Assembly: GCA_029882395.1 (NCBI GenBank)
Contig: JAOUKT010000032.1
Location: 1-39,543, forward strand
Direction of reading: 5' to 3'
Length of the DNA stretch: 39,543 bases
Origin: Gammaproteobacteria bacterium
GTDB taxonomy: Bacteria; Pseudomonadota; Gammaproteobacteria; SZUA-229
The notes under the pieces are model-generated. The model saw only the letters and a list, made by a program, of their open reading frames with translations, had not been told where the DNA came from and ran no database searches. Positions 1 to 8,237 of this stretch are shown here, piece by piece. Within the stretch, counting starts at the first letter, position 1, and each line of letters opens with the position of its first letter. The translations under genes and the position numbers were made by a program.

Positions 1-93
1 GCTGGATGCCAGGCCCATGCGGCCGAGCGTGATTTCTAATAACTCACAGATATCCGGTTCATCGTCAACAATCAGCACATGTTTAGTATTCAT
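1..93 (-). CDS. pilR: PilR-like response regulator, N-terminal fragment
   Basis: Only the first 31 codons lie in the window; the gene runs off the left edge. They read as the start of a receiver domain: a hydrophobic beta strand followed by the acidic pocket DDEPD (residues 10-14). Its start codon overlaps the stop of the histidine kinase gene by four bases (ATGA), the usual coupling of a kinase with its regulator. PilR is an NtrC-type sigma-54 activator of type IV pilin genes, but the AAA+ and DNA-binding domains are outside the window, so the PilR name rests on the partner kinase and on the gene neighbourhood. Confidence 0.8.
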   Translation of the reverse strand, partial: MNTKHVLIVDDEPDICELLEITLGRMGLASS

Positions 94-1772
94 ATTAATC
101 GCTGGTTTCCGGATTGATGACTGTCTTCTTCAGTGCTTTCATTTTCTGCGTTGTTTATCTTGTGACTGGCTATAAAGTTGATTCTGAAGCAGCTGCCGCC
201 ACTGGGTAAAGGTATATAACGTATTTTAGCACGATTACTCTCAACCATTTCTTTAGTGATATAAAGACCAAGGCCGGTACCGGCAGAACTGGTGGTGAAA
301 AAAGGATCAAATATCTGGTGCACAAGCTCCGGCTCAATGCCCTTGCCGTTATCGATAATGTCCAGAAACGGATACCTTGAGTCGAGTGTGACACCACCTT
401 GTAGCTGAATACCGATCTGCGGCTTTTGTCTTTGGCTGTGTGAGACTGCGTTACTACAGAGATTCCAGATAACCTGATGCAAATGCGAGGTATCAAATAA
501 TATTTCTGTGTCTCTGGGTGTGATTTCAATACTTAGCTGTTCGTCTGTCAGGCCTTGCGAGCTGCAAAATTCGCTTTTGAAAGCGGCAAGCCAGTCATAA
601 AGATTGATGCTTTCCCGGTTGCTGCTGTTTTGGCGTGATAACTGAAGAATATTTTCTATGGTGTGATTGAGGCGCTGAACCTGGGTAGTAATGATGGAGC
701 TTAGTTTAATATTTGAGGGCTCTTTTAAGCTTTCAGAGAGTAATTGCGCGGCATGATTGATGGCACCTAACGGGTTACGAATTTCATGTGCGATACTGGC
801 TGTTAAACGCCCCAGTGAGGCCAGTTTCACTTCCTGAAAGCGCTGGTTGAGTTGCGCGGCATCTTCCAGAAAAATAATGATCTCACTGTTTTTTCTGTTG
901 ACATCCAGCATGCTCATGCCCGGTTGTAAATCCACCAGCCCTTGCTGCTGTTGCAGTGGCAGCTGCTCCATATTAGGGCTTTTAAGCCACTGCCTCAGTC
1001 TTTTGTATAACGGTGCCGAAATACCGGACAGGTGTGGTCGGCCATCGAGTTTACGGTTGCCCAGCAGCACCTCTGCGGCCTCATTGGCCATATAAATCTG
1101 GCCATTGGGTAAGACCACGACAATGCCGGTGTGCATGTTTTTAATGATGTGCTCGTTGAGTTTTTCAAGGTCGGCCAGCTCAGCCGTGGTCTGCTTGGCG
1201 AGCGCCTGTGATTCACGTGAGCGCGTAGACAGGCTTGACGCAATGATCGCGGAGCTGAAAAGTAGCAGACCTAAAATGCCGGCTTTAGGGTAATTAATGA
1301 TTTCAGTGAGCAGAAAATAATCGGCGGAAAATTGCTCGGCCAAGACTGCCAAAGAGGCAGATGATGAGGTTAAATAAGCCGTTTGTTTGGATAAAAATAC
1401 ACTGCTGGCCGTGACATTAACAATCAGCAGCATGCCGATGCCGCTTTCAATGCCGCCGCTGGCATGCATTAAAACGGTTATGGTGATGATATCAATCGCC
1501 GCCTGAATGCCGACCTGCTGTTTAAAATCAGGTGACCGGGTGTAGGCGGTGTAGATAAAGGCCACACTTATCACCAGATAAAGCAAACAAACCCAGAAAA
1601 ACAGCGAGGGTTGCTGGGTGCCTAATATTTTTCCGGTAAAACCTGAGATGAAAAAAAATAAAAAAACGGTGGCCAGAAACAGTCGATAGTAATTCAGCAG
1701 CCTGAGCGGGCGCCAGCTTAGCTGGTCCTGAATCTCATGCAGAGCCGCCGGTGTGGTGTGATTATCGATCAT
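90..1772 (-). CDS. pilS: Two-component sensor histidine kinase PilS
   Basis: A 560-residue membrane histidine kinase. The first ~185 residues hold about six hydrophobic segments, as in PilS. A PAS-like region follows at about 205-310. The HisKA phosphoacceptor is H329 in ASIAHEIRNPLGAI. The ATPase domain shows an N box (NLCSNA, about 437-442), a G1 box DNGKG (474-478) and a G2 box GTGLGLY (498-504). In characterised species PilS senses pilin levels in the membrane and phosphorylates PilR to control type IV pilus expression. It is co-transcribed with pilR and lies close to bamD-rluD-pgeF-clpB, the order seen in Pseudomonas, which supports the PilS call over other NtrB-like kinases. Confidence 0.9.
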   Translation of the reverse strand: MIDNHTTPAALHEIQDQLSWRPLRLLNYYRLFLATVFLFFFISGFTGKILGTQQPSLFFWVCLLYLVISVAFIYTAYTRSPDFKQQVGIQAAIDIITITVLMHASGGIESGIGMLLIVNVTASSVFLSKQTAYLTSSSASLAVLAEQFSADYFLLTEIINYPKAGILGLLLFSSAIIASSLSTRSRESQALAKQTTAELADLEKLNEHIIKNMHTGIVVVLPNGQIYMANEAAEVLLGNRKLDGRPHLSGISAPLYKRLRQWLKSPNMEQLPLQQQQGLVDLQPGMSMLDVNRKNSEIIIFLEDAAQLNQRFQEVKLASLGRLTASIAHEIRNPLGAINHAAQLLSESLKEPSNIKLSSIITTQVQRLNHTIENILQLSRQNSSNRESINLYDWLAAFKSEFCSSQGLTDEQLSIEITPRDTEILFDTSHLHQVIWNLCSNAVSHSQRQKPQIGIQLQGGVTLDSRYPFLDIIDNGKGIEPELVHQIFDPFFTTSSAGTGLGLYITKEMVESNRAKIRYIPLPSGGSCFRINFIASHKINNAENESTEEDSHQSGNQRLI

Positions 1773-1814
1773 GTAAAAAGGGCCTGGAACAGGCTAAAAA
1801 AGCCAAATACAGGC

Positions 1815-2057
1815 TCAATGTTCTTGCTGCCATTGATCCAGATGTTGCTGGCTACAAAACGCAAATTGATCCGATTTAATGGCTTTATCTTCAGGGACAA
1901 AAACCTGGCACTGCTGGCATTGCACAATTTTTTTTATTTCATGCTGACGGCTGTTATCTGGCTTTGACTGGCCCGTTGTTTTTTTGTTTTTCAGCATCCG
2001 GCTGATGAGCCATACGACAAGACCAACAGCAATCAATAATATAAAACTTCGAAACAT
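1815..2057 (-). CDS. PP0621-family small membrane protein with Cys motif
   Basis: An 80-residue protein starting MFRSFILL. One transmembrane helix (about 3-20) and a basic linker are followed by a cytoplasmic tail with CxxC (CQQC) and a later CSQQH, which together look like a small zinc site. This matches the uncharacterised PP0621 family, typically found just upstream of pilS as here. A longer frame opens at 2105 (MNHAMVSHT...), but neither start has a strong ribosome-binding site. The inner start is preferred because family members begin at the MFR before the helix. Function is unknown. Confidence 0.7.
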   Translation of the reverse strand: MFRSFILLIAVGLVVWLISRMLKNKKTTGQSKPDNSRQHEIKKIVQCQQCQVFVPEDKAIKSDQFAFCSQQHLDQWQQEH

Positions 2058-2200
2058 AATAATTAGAATCCAGATGAGAGTATGAGAGACCATAGCATGA
2101 TTCATATTTTTGGTGCAAAGGTCTTGTTATGGCACATTATAATCAGTTTCATGACAGATTTCCTGATAGAATTTGCGGCAGAATTTAATGTGGAAAGCTT

Positions 2201-3835
2201 ATGCCATCAGATTTAAAAATTGCGCTGATACAGGAAAACTTTCTGGTCGGGGATAACTTTGGAAATACCGATAAAATAATCCGCCTGGCTCAGCAGCAAT
2301 GCGAGCTGGGTATGGACCTGGTTGTTTTCCCTGAATTAGCAGTAACGGGTTACCCGCCGGAAGACTTGCTTTTAAGATCGACCTTCTTACAACAAGTTGA
2401 AGACTGCATTGAAAAAATAAGACAACAAGTCAAAGCCATTGATATTGTTTTTGGCGCGCCAAGATCTGGTGTTGGCGATGAGGCCGGGCTGTTGTTCAAC
2501 AGCGCTTTCTGGCTTCGTGACGGTGACATTATCGCGGTCTATGATAAAAAAGATTTACCCAACTACGCCGTCTTTGATGAAAAAAGGTATTTTACCGAAG
2601 GCAGCGCCTCAACGGTTGTCGCGATTAACGGCCACCGCTTTGCATTATTGATCTGTGAAGACATCTGGCGGCCAGAGCCGGCGGCGGAGGCTGTTAAAGC
2701 CGGCGCTGAGCAGCTTCTGGTATTAAACGCTTCACCATTTCATCGGCATAAAAATCAGCAGCGACTGGCGCAGATTAAGCTGCGAGTTAGCGAAACGGCG
2801 TGTCCGGTTTATTATTTAAATATGGTCGGAGGTCAGGATGAACTGGTATTTGACGGGGCGTCATTTGTGATTAATGCCCGGCAGGAACTCGTTGCCCGCT
2901 TAAAGTCATTTCAAACCGATAGCCTGACGCTGACACTGGATGCTAACGCTAGCCTGACTACATCCTATGAAAGTGAAACCGAGCAAAGCGACCTGGCCAG
3001 TGTGTACCAGGCGCTGGTTTTAGGGGTCAGCGATTATGTTGAGAAAAATGGCTTTAAAGGCGTTTTGATGGGGCTTTCCGGTGGCGTGGATTCGGCATTA
3101 ACGCTGGCGATTGCTGTGGATGCTGTCGGCGCCGATAGAACACGGGCGGTGATGATGCCCTCCCGGTATACCGCGGATATGAGTTTCGAAGACGCAAAGA
3201 GTGAGGCCAGTGCATTAGCCGTGCAATACCAGGTCATTTCGATAGAACAGCCATTCCAGGCTTTTCTGACAACATTGCAAGAGCCCTTATTAAAAGGCAC
3301 CGCGGCCGATACCACAGAAGAAAATATTCAGGCGCGTTGCCGGGGCATTATGCTGATGGCCATCTCCAATAAAACCGGTTACATGTTACTGACCACCGGC
3401 AATAAAAGTGAAATGGCCGTAGGCTACGCGACCTTATACGGTGATATGTCTGGTGGTTTTGCGCCTTTAAAGGATATCAGCAAGAGCCTGGTCTATGAAT
3501 TATGTCGATACCGGAACGCATTGAGCCCGGTGATACCGGAAAGAGTGTTGACCCGGCCACCATCGGCAGAACTGGCACCCGACCAGCAAGACCAGGATAG
3601 TTTGCCGCCCTATGATACCATCGATGCTATTTTAGAAATGTCGGTAGAGCAGGATTTGCCGGTAGCGACGATTGTTAATCAAGGATACGATCTGGAAACG
3701 GTTGAACGCATCATTACCATGGTTCAACGCAATGAATACAAACGCCGGCAAGCCGCTCCGGGTGTTAGAATAACTCGCCGTGCATTTGGTCGGGATAGGC
3801 GTTATCCTATTACATCAGGTTATCGACGAAAATAA
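2201..3835 (+). CDS. nadE: Glutamine-dependent NAD+ synthetase
   Basis: A 544-residue two-domain enzyme that amidates nicotinic acid adenine dinucleotide to NAD+, using glutamine as nitrogen source. The N-terminal nitrilase-type glutaminase domain shows the Glu-Lys-Cys triad: E45 in FPELAVTGYPPED, K116 in YDKKDLPNY, and C152 in LLICEDIW. The C-terminal synthetase domain has the ATP pyrophosphatase loop SGGVDS (293-298) and a TGNKSE motif. Length is normal for the bacterial glutamine-dependent type. It is followed by glnB after about 100 bases, a common pairing that joins a glutamine-consuming enzyme with the nitrogen sensor. nadA, an earlier enzyme of the same pathway, lies at 15484. Confidence 0.95.
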   Translation: MPSDLKIALIQENFLVGDNFGNTDKIIRLAQQQCELGMDLVVFPELAVTGYPPEDLLLRSTFLQQVEDCIEKIRQQVKAIDIVFGAPRSGVGDEAGLLFNSAFWLRDGDIIAVYDKKDLPNYAVFDEKRYFTEGSASTVVAINGHRFALLICEDIWRPEPAAEAVKAGAEQLLVLNASPFHRHKNQQRLAQIKLRVSETACPVYYLNMVGGQDELVFDGASFVINARQELVARLKSFQTDSLTLTLDANASLTTSYESETEQSDLASVYQALVLGVSDYVEKNGFKGVLMGLSGGVDSALTLAIAVDAVGADRTRAVMMPSRYTADMSFEDAKSEASALAVQYQVISIEQPFQAFLTTLQEPLLKGTAADTTEENIQARCRGIMLMAISNKTGYMLLTTGNKSEMAVGYATLYGDMSGGFAPLKDISKSLVYELCRYRNALSPVIPERVLTRPPSAELAPDQQDQDSLPPYDTIDAILEMSVEQDLPVATIVNQGYDLETVERIITMVQRNEYKRRQAAPGVRITRRAFGRDRRYPITSGYRRK

Positions 3836-3846
3836 TTAAGCAATAA

Positions 3847-4331
<485 letters not shown>

Positions 4332-4375
4332 TCCCAGTGTAGACCCCCAGTGCAGCGGCCCGGTTAGTGGCTTTA

Positions 4376-5227
4376 CTAGTTAAGCCGCGGTGTTTGCGGG
4401 TCTTTTCTGTGTGTTAATCCGATGATGTTGTCTTTCGACAGGCTTTGCGCTTTTGGCGCCGGGTTCAGTTCTTTAACGGCCCGGGCGTCTTTCGCCAGCT
4501 GGTCCATACCCAGTTTTTCATAAGCGCTGATCATAATATCTAAAGCCCGGTCCCGCGAGGGTGACGTTTGATAATACATGACGACACTTTGAGCCCGGTT
4601 GATCGCGGCAATCCAGGCCTCGCGGAGCATGTAATACTCGGCTGAAATGATGGCCGCTTCGGCTAACTTATTACGTAAATAAATACTGCGCAGATAAGCG
4701 TCGGGCGCATAGATGCTTTGCGGGTAATTTTTTATCAGGCTGGTAAAGTCTTTGATGGCCTGTTTCATATTCTGCTGATCGTGCTCAGCCATATTTCTGG
4801 GGAACCAGCCTTCGAGAAAACCGGTGCCACGGTAAAAGTTTGCCAGGCCTTTAAGGTAAATCGCATAATCAACATGTGCGCTGCGGGGGTGAAGTCGTAT
4901 AAATCGGTTGACGGCGCTGATGGTAGAATCCGGTTCGTCGTATTTATAATAAGCATATGCGACATCAAGCTGGGCCTGTTTTGCATATTTGCTGAAAGGG
5001 TATCTGGCCTCAAGCGTTTCAAGTTTTTTTATAGCCGATTCAAACTCAGCCAGCTTCAGATCGCTTTTGGCTTCAAGATAGAAATCTTTGGCCGACCAGT
5101 TGAGATAGGGGTCTTCTTTGACTTCATCTGAGCTGCATGCGGATAATAAAGCAAATAACACGCTAAATACTGTTAAAATGAAAACACGTTGTACAAAAGG
5201 CTGGGTAGGCTTGATAAATGAACTCAT
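4376..5227 (-). CDS. bamD: Outer membrane assembly lipoprotein BamD
   Basis: A 283-residue lipoprotein. A hydrophobic signal ends in the lipobox LLSAC with C31 as the lipidation site, followed by SSDEVKEDPYLNWSAKDFY, typical of BamD (ComL). The rest is a series of TPR-like helical repeats (about residues 45-250), for example the FESAIKKLETLEARYPFSKYA... region. BamD is the essential lipoprotein of the BAM complex that folds beta-barrel proteins into the outer membrane. It is transcribed divergently from rluD, and bamD/rluD/pgeF adjacency is conserved in gammaproteobacteria. Its 85-base divergent gap must hold promoters for both genes. Confidence 0.95.
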   Translation of the reverse strand: MSSFIKPTQPFVQRVFILTVFSVLFALLSACSSDEVKEDPYLNWSAKDFYLEAKSDLKLAEFESAIKKLETLEARYPFSKYAKQAQLDVAYAYYKYDEPDSTISAVNRFIRLHPRSAHVDYAIYLKGLANFYRGTGFLEGWFPRNMAEHDQQNMKQAIKDFTSLIKNYPQSIYAPDAYLRSIYLRNKLAEAAIISAEYYMLREAWIAAINRAQSVVMYYQTSPSRDRALDIMISAYEKLGMDQLAKDARAVKELNPAPKAQSLSKDNIIGLTHRKDPQTPRLN

Positions 5228-5313
5228 AATCTGCTTATTTTATTCGCTACAATCAAAAAACAAAGTGCATTATAACCGAGAACGACTCATCGAGAGCGAA
5301 AAGATTTATTCTT

Positions 5314-6282
5314 ATGACTGAAGAATTATTAACAAGTGTTATTCCACAAAATCTCGCAGGTCAGCGCATAGACGCGGCACTGGCAGTTTTATTTCCGGAT
5401 TATTCCCGCAGCCGTCTTACGCAGTGGGTGAAACAAGGGCAGGTGGAGCTGGATGGTGTGATACCCAGGCCCAGAGACAAGGTTTATGCTGAGCAACAGG
5501 TGGTTGTCAAAGTGCAGTCGCTGGCATGTGAATCCGAAATATTGCCTGAAAATATTGCCCTCGATGTGGTTTATGAAGACGCCGACATATTAATCATTAA
5601 TAAACCGGTGGGTATGGTGGTGCACCCTGCCGCGGGCAACTGGAACGGTACCTTGCAAAATGCACTGCTGTTTTATGACGCGGTTTTGGCATCCATTCCC
5701 CGTGCCGGCATTGTGCACCGGCTGGATAAAGATACATCCGGCTTACTGGTTGTTGCCAAAACACTGAAAGCGCATAAGTCACTGACCGAGCAGCTGCAGG
5801 CGAGAACGGTGCATCGTGAATACTTTGCGCTTGTTAACAGTGTCATGACAGCCGGTGGCACGGTTGATAAGCCGATTGCCAGAGATGCCAGAGAACGAAA
5901 GCGCATGGCGATCAGAGAAGAAGGTAAAGAGGCGATTACTCATTATCGTGTGGTTGAAAAATACCGCCGCCACACTTATATCCGTGTTTTTCTGGAAACC
6001 GGGCGTACCCACCAGATTCGTGTGCACATGAGCCATATTCGTTTCCCGTTAGTCGGCGACACGCTGTACGGTAGCCGGGCTATCGTGCCCAAAGGCGCTG
6101 CTGATTCACTCATCGAAGCCATCAGGGGTTTTAAGCGCCAGGCATTACACGCCGCCAAATTAGGATTAATTCACCCGCTTACCGGTGAAGAAATGCAATG
6201 GCAGGTAGCTGTGCCCGATGATATGCAGCATGTTATTGATGAATTAAGGGCTGATCAGCAAGCCAATGCAGAAACCGAATAG
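5314..6282 (+). CDS. rluD: 23S rRNA pseudouridine synthase RluD
   Basis: A 322-residue pseudouridine synthase. An N-terminal S4 RNA-binding domain (about 15-75) precedes the RluA-type catalytic domain, with the motif HRLDKDTSGLLVVAKT and catalytic D138. RluD modifies the helix 69 loop of 23S rRNA (positions 1911, 1915 and 1917 in E. coli numbering). The RluD assignment rather than RluA or RluC comes from length, the S4 domain and the bamD/pgeF neighbours. Its end overlaps the start of pgeF by 17 bases, so the two are translationally linked. Confidence 0.94.
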   Translation: MTEELLTSVIPQNLAGQRIDAALAVLFPDYSRSRLTQWVKQGQVELDGVIPRPRDKVYAEQQVVVKVQSLACESEILPENIALDVVYEDADILIINKPVGMVVHPAAGNWNGTLQNALLFYDAVLASIPRAGIVHRLDKDTSGLLVVAKTLKAHKSLTEQLQARTVHREYFALVNSVMTAGGTVDKPIARDARERKRMAIREEGKEAITHYRVVEKYRRHTYIRVFLETGRTHQIRVHMSHIRFPLVGDTLYGSRAIVPKGAADSLIEAIRGFKRQALHAAKLGLIHPLTGEEMQWQVAVPDDMQHVIDELRADQQANAETE

Positions 6283-7039
6283 TCATTCTCTGATTGATAC
6301 CGAAAGCGATTTATTATGGGCGGACTGGCCTGCCGCTGACAATATCCGTGCATTAACCACGACCAAAGCCGGTGGAGTTAGCCAGGGGCCGTTCAGTCAA
6401 CTGAATCTGGCCGATCATGTTGACGATAACCTGTCGCATGTGGAAAAAAACCGCCAGCTTATTTCCCAGGCACTGTGCATTTCGCAGCCGGTCTGGTTAA
6501 AACAGGTTCACGGTGTTCAGGTTGTGAATGCCTCAGCGGCAAAACACCATGCTCAAGCCGATGCTATTTATTCAGACCAGCAAGAACAGGTTTGCGCGGT
6601 ATTAACAGCCGATTGTCTGCCCTTATTATTTTGTAACCGCCAAGCCAGCAGGGTTGCCGCCGCTCACGCCGGCTGGCGTGGTCTGGCCGGTGGGGTGATT
6701 GAAGCCACTGTGGCGGCGATGAAACAAAATGCCGAGGACATTATGGTCTGGTTAGGGCCGGCAATCGGGCCGCTGTGTTTTGAAGTCGGGCAGGATGTGT
6801 ACGATGCTTTCGTCAGTCAGGATCACGGAGCGGCTAAGGCTTTCACAAAAACCGATAGCCGTCATTACCTGGCCGACATTTATCAGCTGGCAACCTTGCG
6901 CCTGAATCGGCTGGGAATTGAGCAGGTATATGGCGGTGGTCTCTGCACCTATACGGATGAAGAACGCTTTTATTCCTTCAGAAAAAATAAAATTTCCGGC
7001 AGAATGGCCAGCATGATCTGGATGTCGGCGCCAGAATAA
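6266..7039 (+). CDS. pgeF: Polyphenol oxidase/purine nucleoside phosphorylase family protein (YfiH)
   Basis: A 257-residue protein of the laccase-domain YfiH/PgeF family. The zinc-binding His-Cys-His set is visible as H82 (QVHGVQV), C117 (LTADCLPL) and H134 (AAHAGWRGL). Family members were first described as multicopper-oxidase-like, later as adenosine-acting phosphorylases/deaminases, and in E. coli as an editing enzyme for peptidoglycan precursors that carry a wrong amino acid. Overlap with rluD by 17 bases is the conserved arrangement. Length is normal. Confidence 0.9.
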   Translation: MQKPNSHSLIDTESDLLWADWPAADNIRALTTTKAGGVSQGPFSQLNLADHVDDNLSHVEKNRQLISQALCISQPVWLKQVHGVQVVNASAAKHHAQADAIYSDQQEQVCAVLTADCLPLLFCNRQASRVAAAHAGWRGLAGGVIEATVAAMKQNAEDIMVWLGPAIGPLCFEVGQDVYDAFVSQDHGAAKAFTKTDSRHYLADIYQLATLRLNRLGIEQVYGGGLCTYTDEERFYSFRKNKISGRMASMIWMSAPE

Positions 7040-7057
7040 AAACAAGAGGATAAATTA

Positions 7058-7570
7058 ATGAAGAAGTGGAGCTTATTAACACTGGTGGGTGCTGATCAGA
7101 CGGCGATTGTCGCTGCAGTGACCCGGGTACTGGCAGAAGCTGATTGTGAGCTGGGTGAAACCTCGATGATGCGTATGGGGGGTAGCTTTGCAATGATGTT
7201 AAGAGTGCGGCATGAGAATCAGGATCTGGCTGCTCTGTTAAAAGACGTGTGTGATCGGCTGTCGTTACATCTGCATATTGATGATGATGTTGATAGCTCA
7301 AATGCAGCGATTGAGCCGGATGTAAACATTACCGTTTATGGTGCCGATCGCAGCGGCATAGTTGCTGAAGTGACGTCTAAGCTGGCTGATGCGGGTTTGA
7401 ATATTATTGATCTGGAAACGGCATTGGCGGGTACTAAAGATAAACCCATTTATATTATGACGATTGAAGGTCAGGCCAGGCAGGGCGTTGATGCACTGAC
7501 AAAGGCGGCAGAAAGTATTTCTGATGGTGTTGAATTAAATATCATACCGATCCAGACCTTACGAGCATAA
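7058..7570 (+). CDS. GcvR-like tandem ACT domain protein
   Basis: A 170-residue protein made of two ACT domains (about 5-80 and 92-165), each opening with the amino-acid-binding pattern GADQTAIVAAVT and GADRSGIVAEVT. The layout matches the glycine cleavage repressor GcvR family, which acts by protein contact and small-molecule sensing and has no DNA-binding domain. It lies 18 bases after pgeF and two bases before def, so it belongs to the same transcription unit. Its target in this organism cannot be told from the window: no gcvA or gcv operon is present. Confidence 0.82.
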   Translation: MKKWSLLTLVGADQTAIVAAVTRVLAEADCELGETSMMRMGGSFAMMLRVRHENQDLAALLKDVCDRLSLHLHIDDDVDSSNAAIEPDVNITVYGADRSGIVAEVTSKLADAGLNIIDLETALAGTKDKPIYIMTIEGQARQGVDALTKAAESISDGVELNIIPIQTLRA

Positions 7571-7571
7571 T

Positions 7572-8078
7572 ATGGCAGTACTTGAGATTATTCATTATCC
7601 TGATGATCGCTTGAAACAGGCATCGGACACTGTCACATTATTTGACCAGTCACTAAAAGACTTCTTAGTTGACCTTGAAGAAACCCGTTTAAGCGGGCCC
7701 GGTGCAGTGGGTATTGCTGCACCACAGGTCGGCGTTGCCAAACGCATTGCTATTGTCGATCTGACTGAGCTGAAAAAGCCGGTTGATAATCATGGTCACC
7801 TGTTAATGATAAATCCTGAAATCACACAATGGCAAGGCATGGAAAAAGGCCGTGAGGGCTGTTTATCGGTGCCTGATTTTACCGGTAATGTGATCCGTGC
7901 TGAGAAAATCACTATCCGTTTTCAAAACAGCGAAGCTCAGTGGGCTGAGTTTGAAACCCGGGGTTATGAAGCAAGGGCCATCCAGCATGAAATAGACCAC
8001 CTTGATGGCATGTTGTTTCTTGATCGTCTTGTCAGTCGCCGCGCCGATCTGTTTCAGCGCAAAGTCTATAAAAAATAA
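7572..8078 (+). CDS. def: Peptide deformylase
   Basis: A 168-residue metalloenzyme that removes the N-formyl group from nascent proteins. All three family motifs are intact: GIAAPQVG (48-55), EGCLSVP with metal ligand C97, and QHEIDHLDG with H139, catalytic E140 and H143. Unlike the common fmt-def pairing, this copy follows a GcvR-like gene, so the genome may carry a second def near fmt elsewhere (inference). Nothing in the sequence suggests loss of activity. Confidence 0.93.
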   Translation: MAVLEIIHYPDDRLKQASDTVTLFDQSLKDFLVDLEETRLSGPGAVGIAAPQVGVAKRIAIVDLTELKKPVDNHGHLLMINPEITQWQGMEKGREGCLSVPDFTGNVIRAEKITIRFQNSEAQWAEFETRGYEARAIQHEIDHLDGMLFLDRLVSRRADLFQRKVYKK

Positions 8079-8171
8079 GCCTTGTTTGTTTAAGCTAATA
8101 ATCTCGGAACAATGACTTCTTTGAGGCTAATCAATTCCCCTGCTAAAGCCCCGAAATAATCTTTTTCAGAC

Positions 8172-8197
8172 CTTGAAAAACTGAGTTTTGACCGTAT
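8172..8197 (+). promoter_or_regulatory. Candidate sigma-32 heat-shock promoter of clpB
   Basis: CTTGAA at 8172-8177 matches the heat-shock -35 element exactly. After 14 bases comes CCGTAT (8192-8197), close to the -10 consensus CCCCAT. Transcription would start near 8205, about 33 bases before clpB. ClpB is a classic RpoH-dependent chaperone, which makes this reading likely. Confidence 0.6.
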
Positions 8198-8237
8198 TTT
8201 TAAGCTAATCTTAATTTAATCACACGGGGACATTCGA

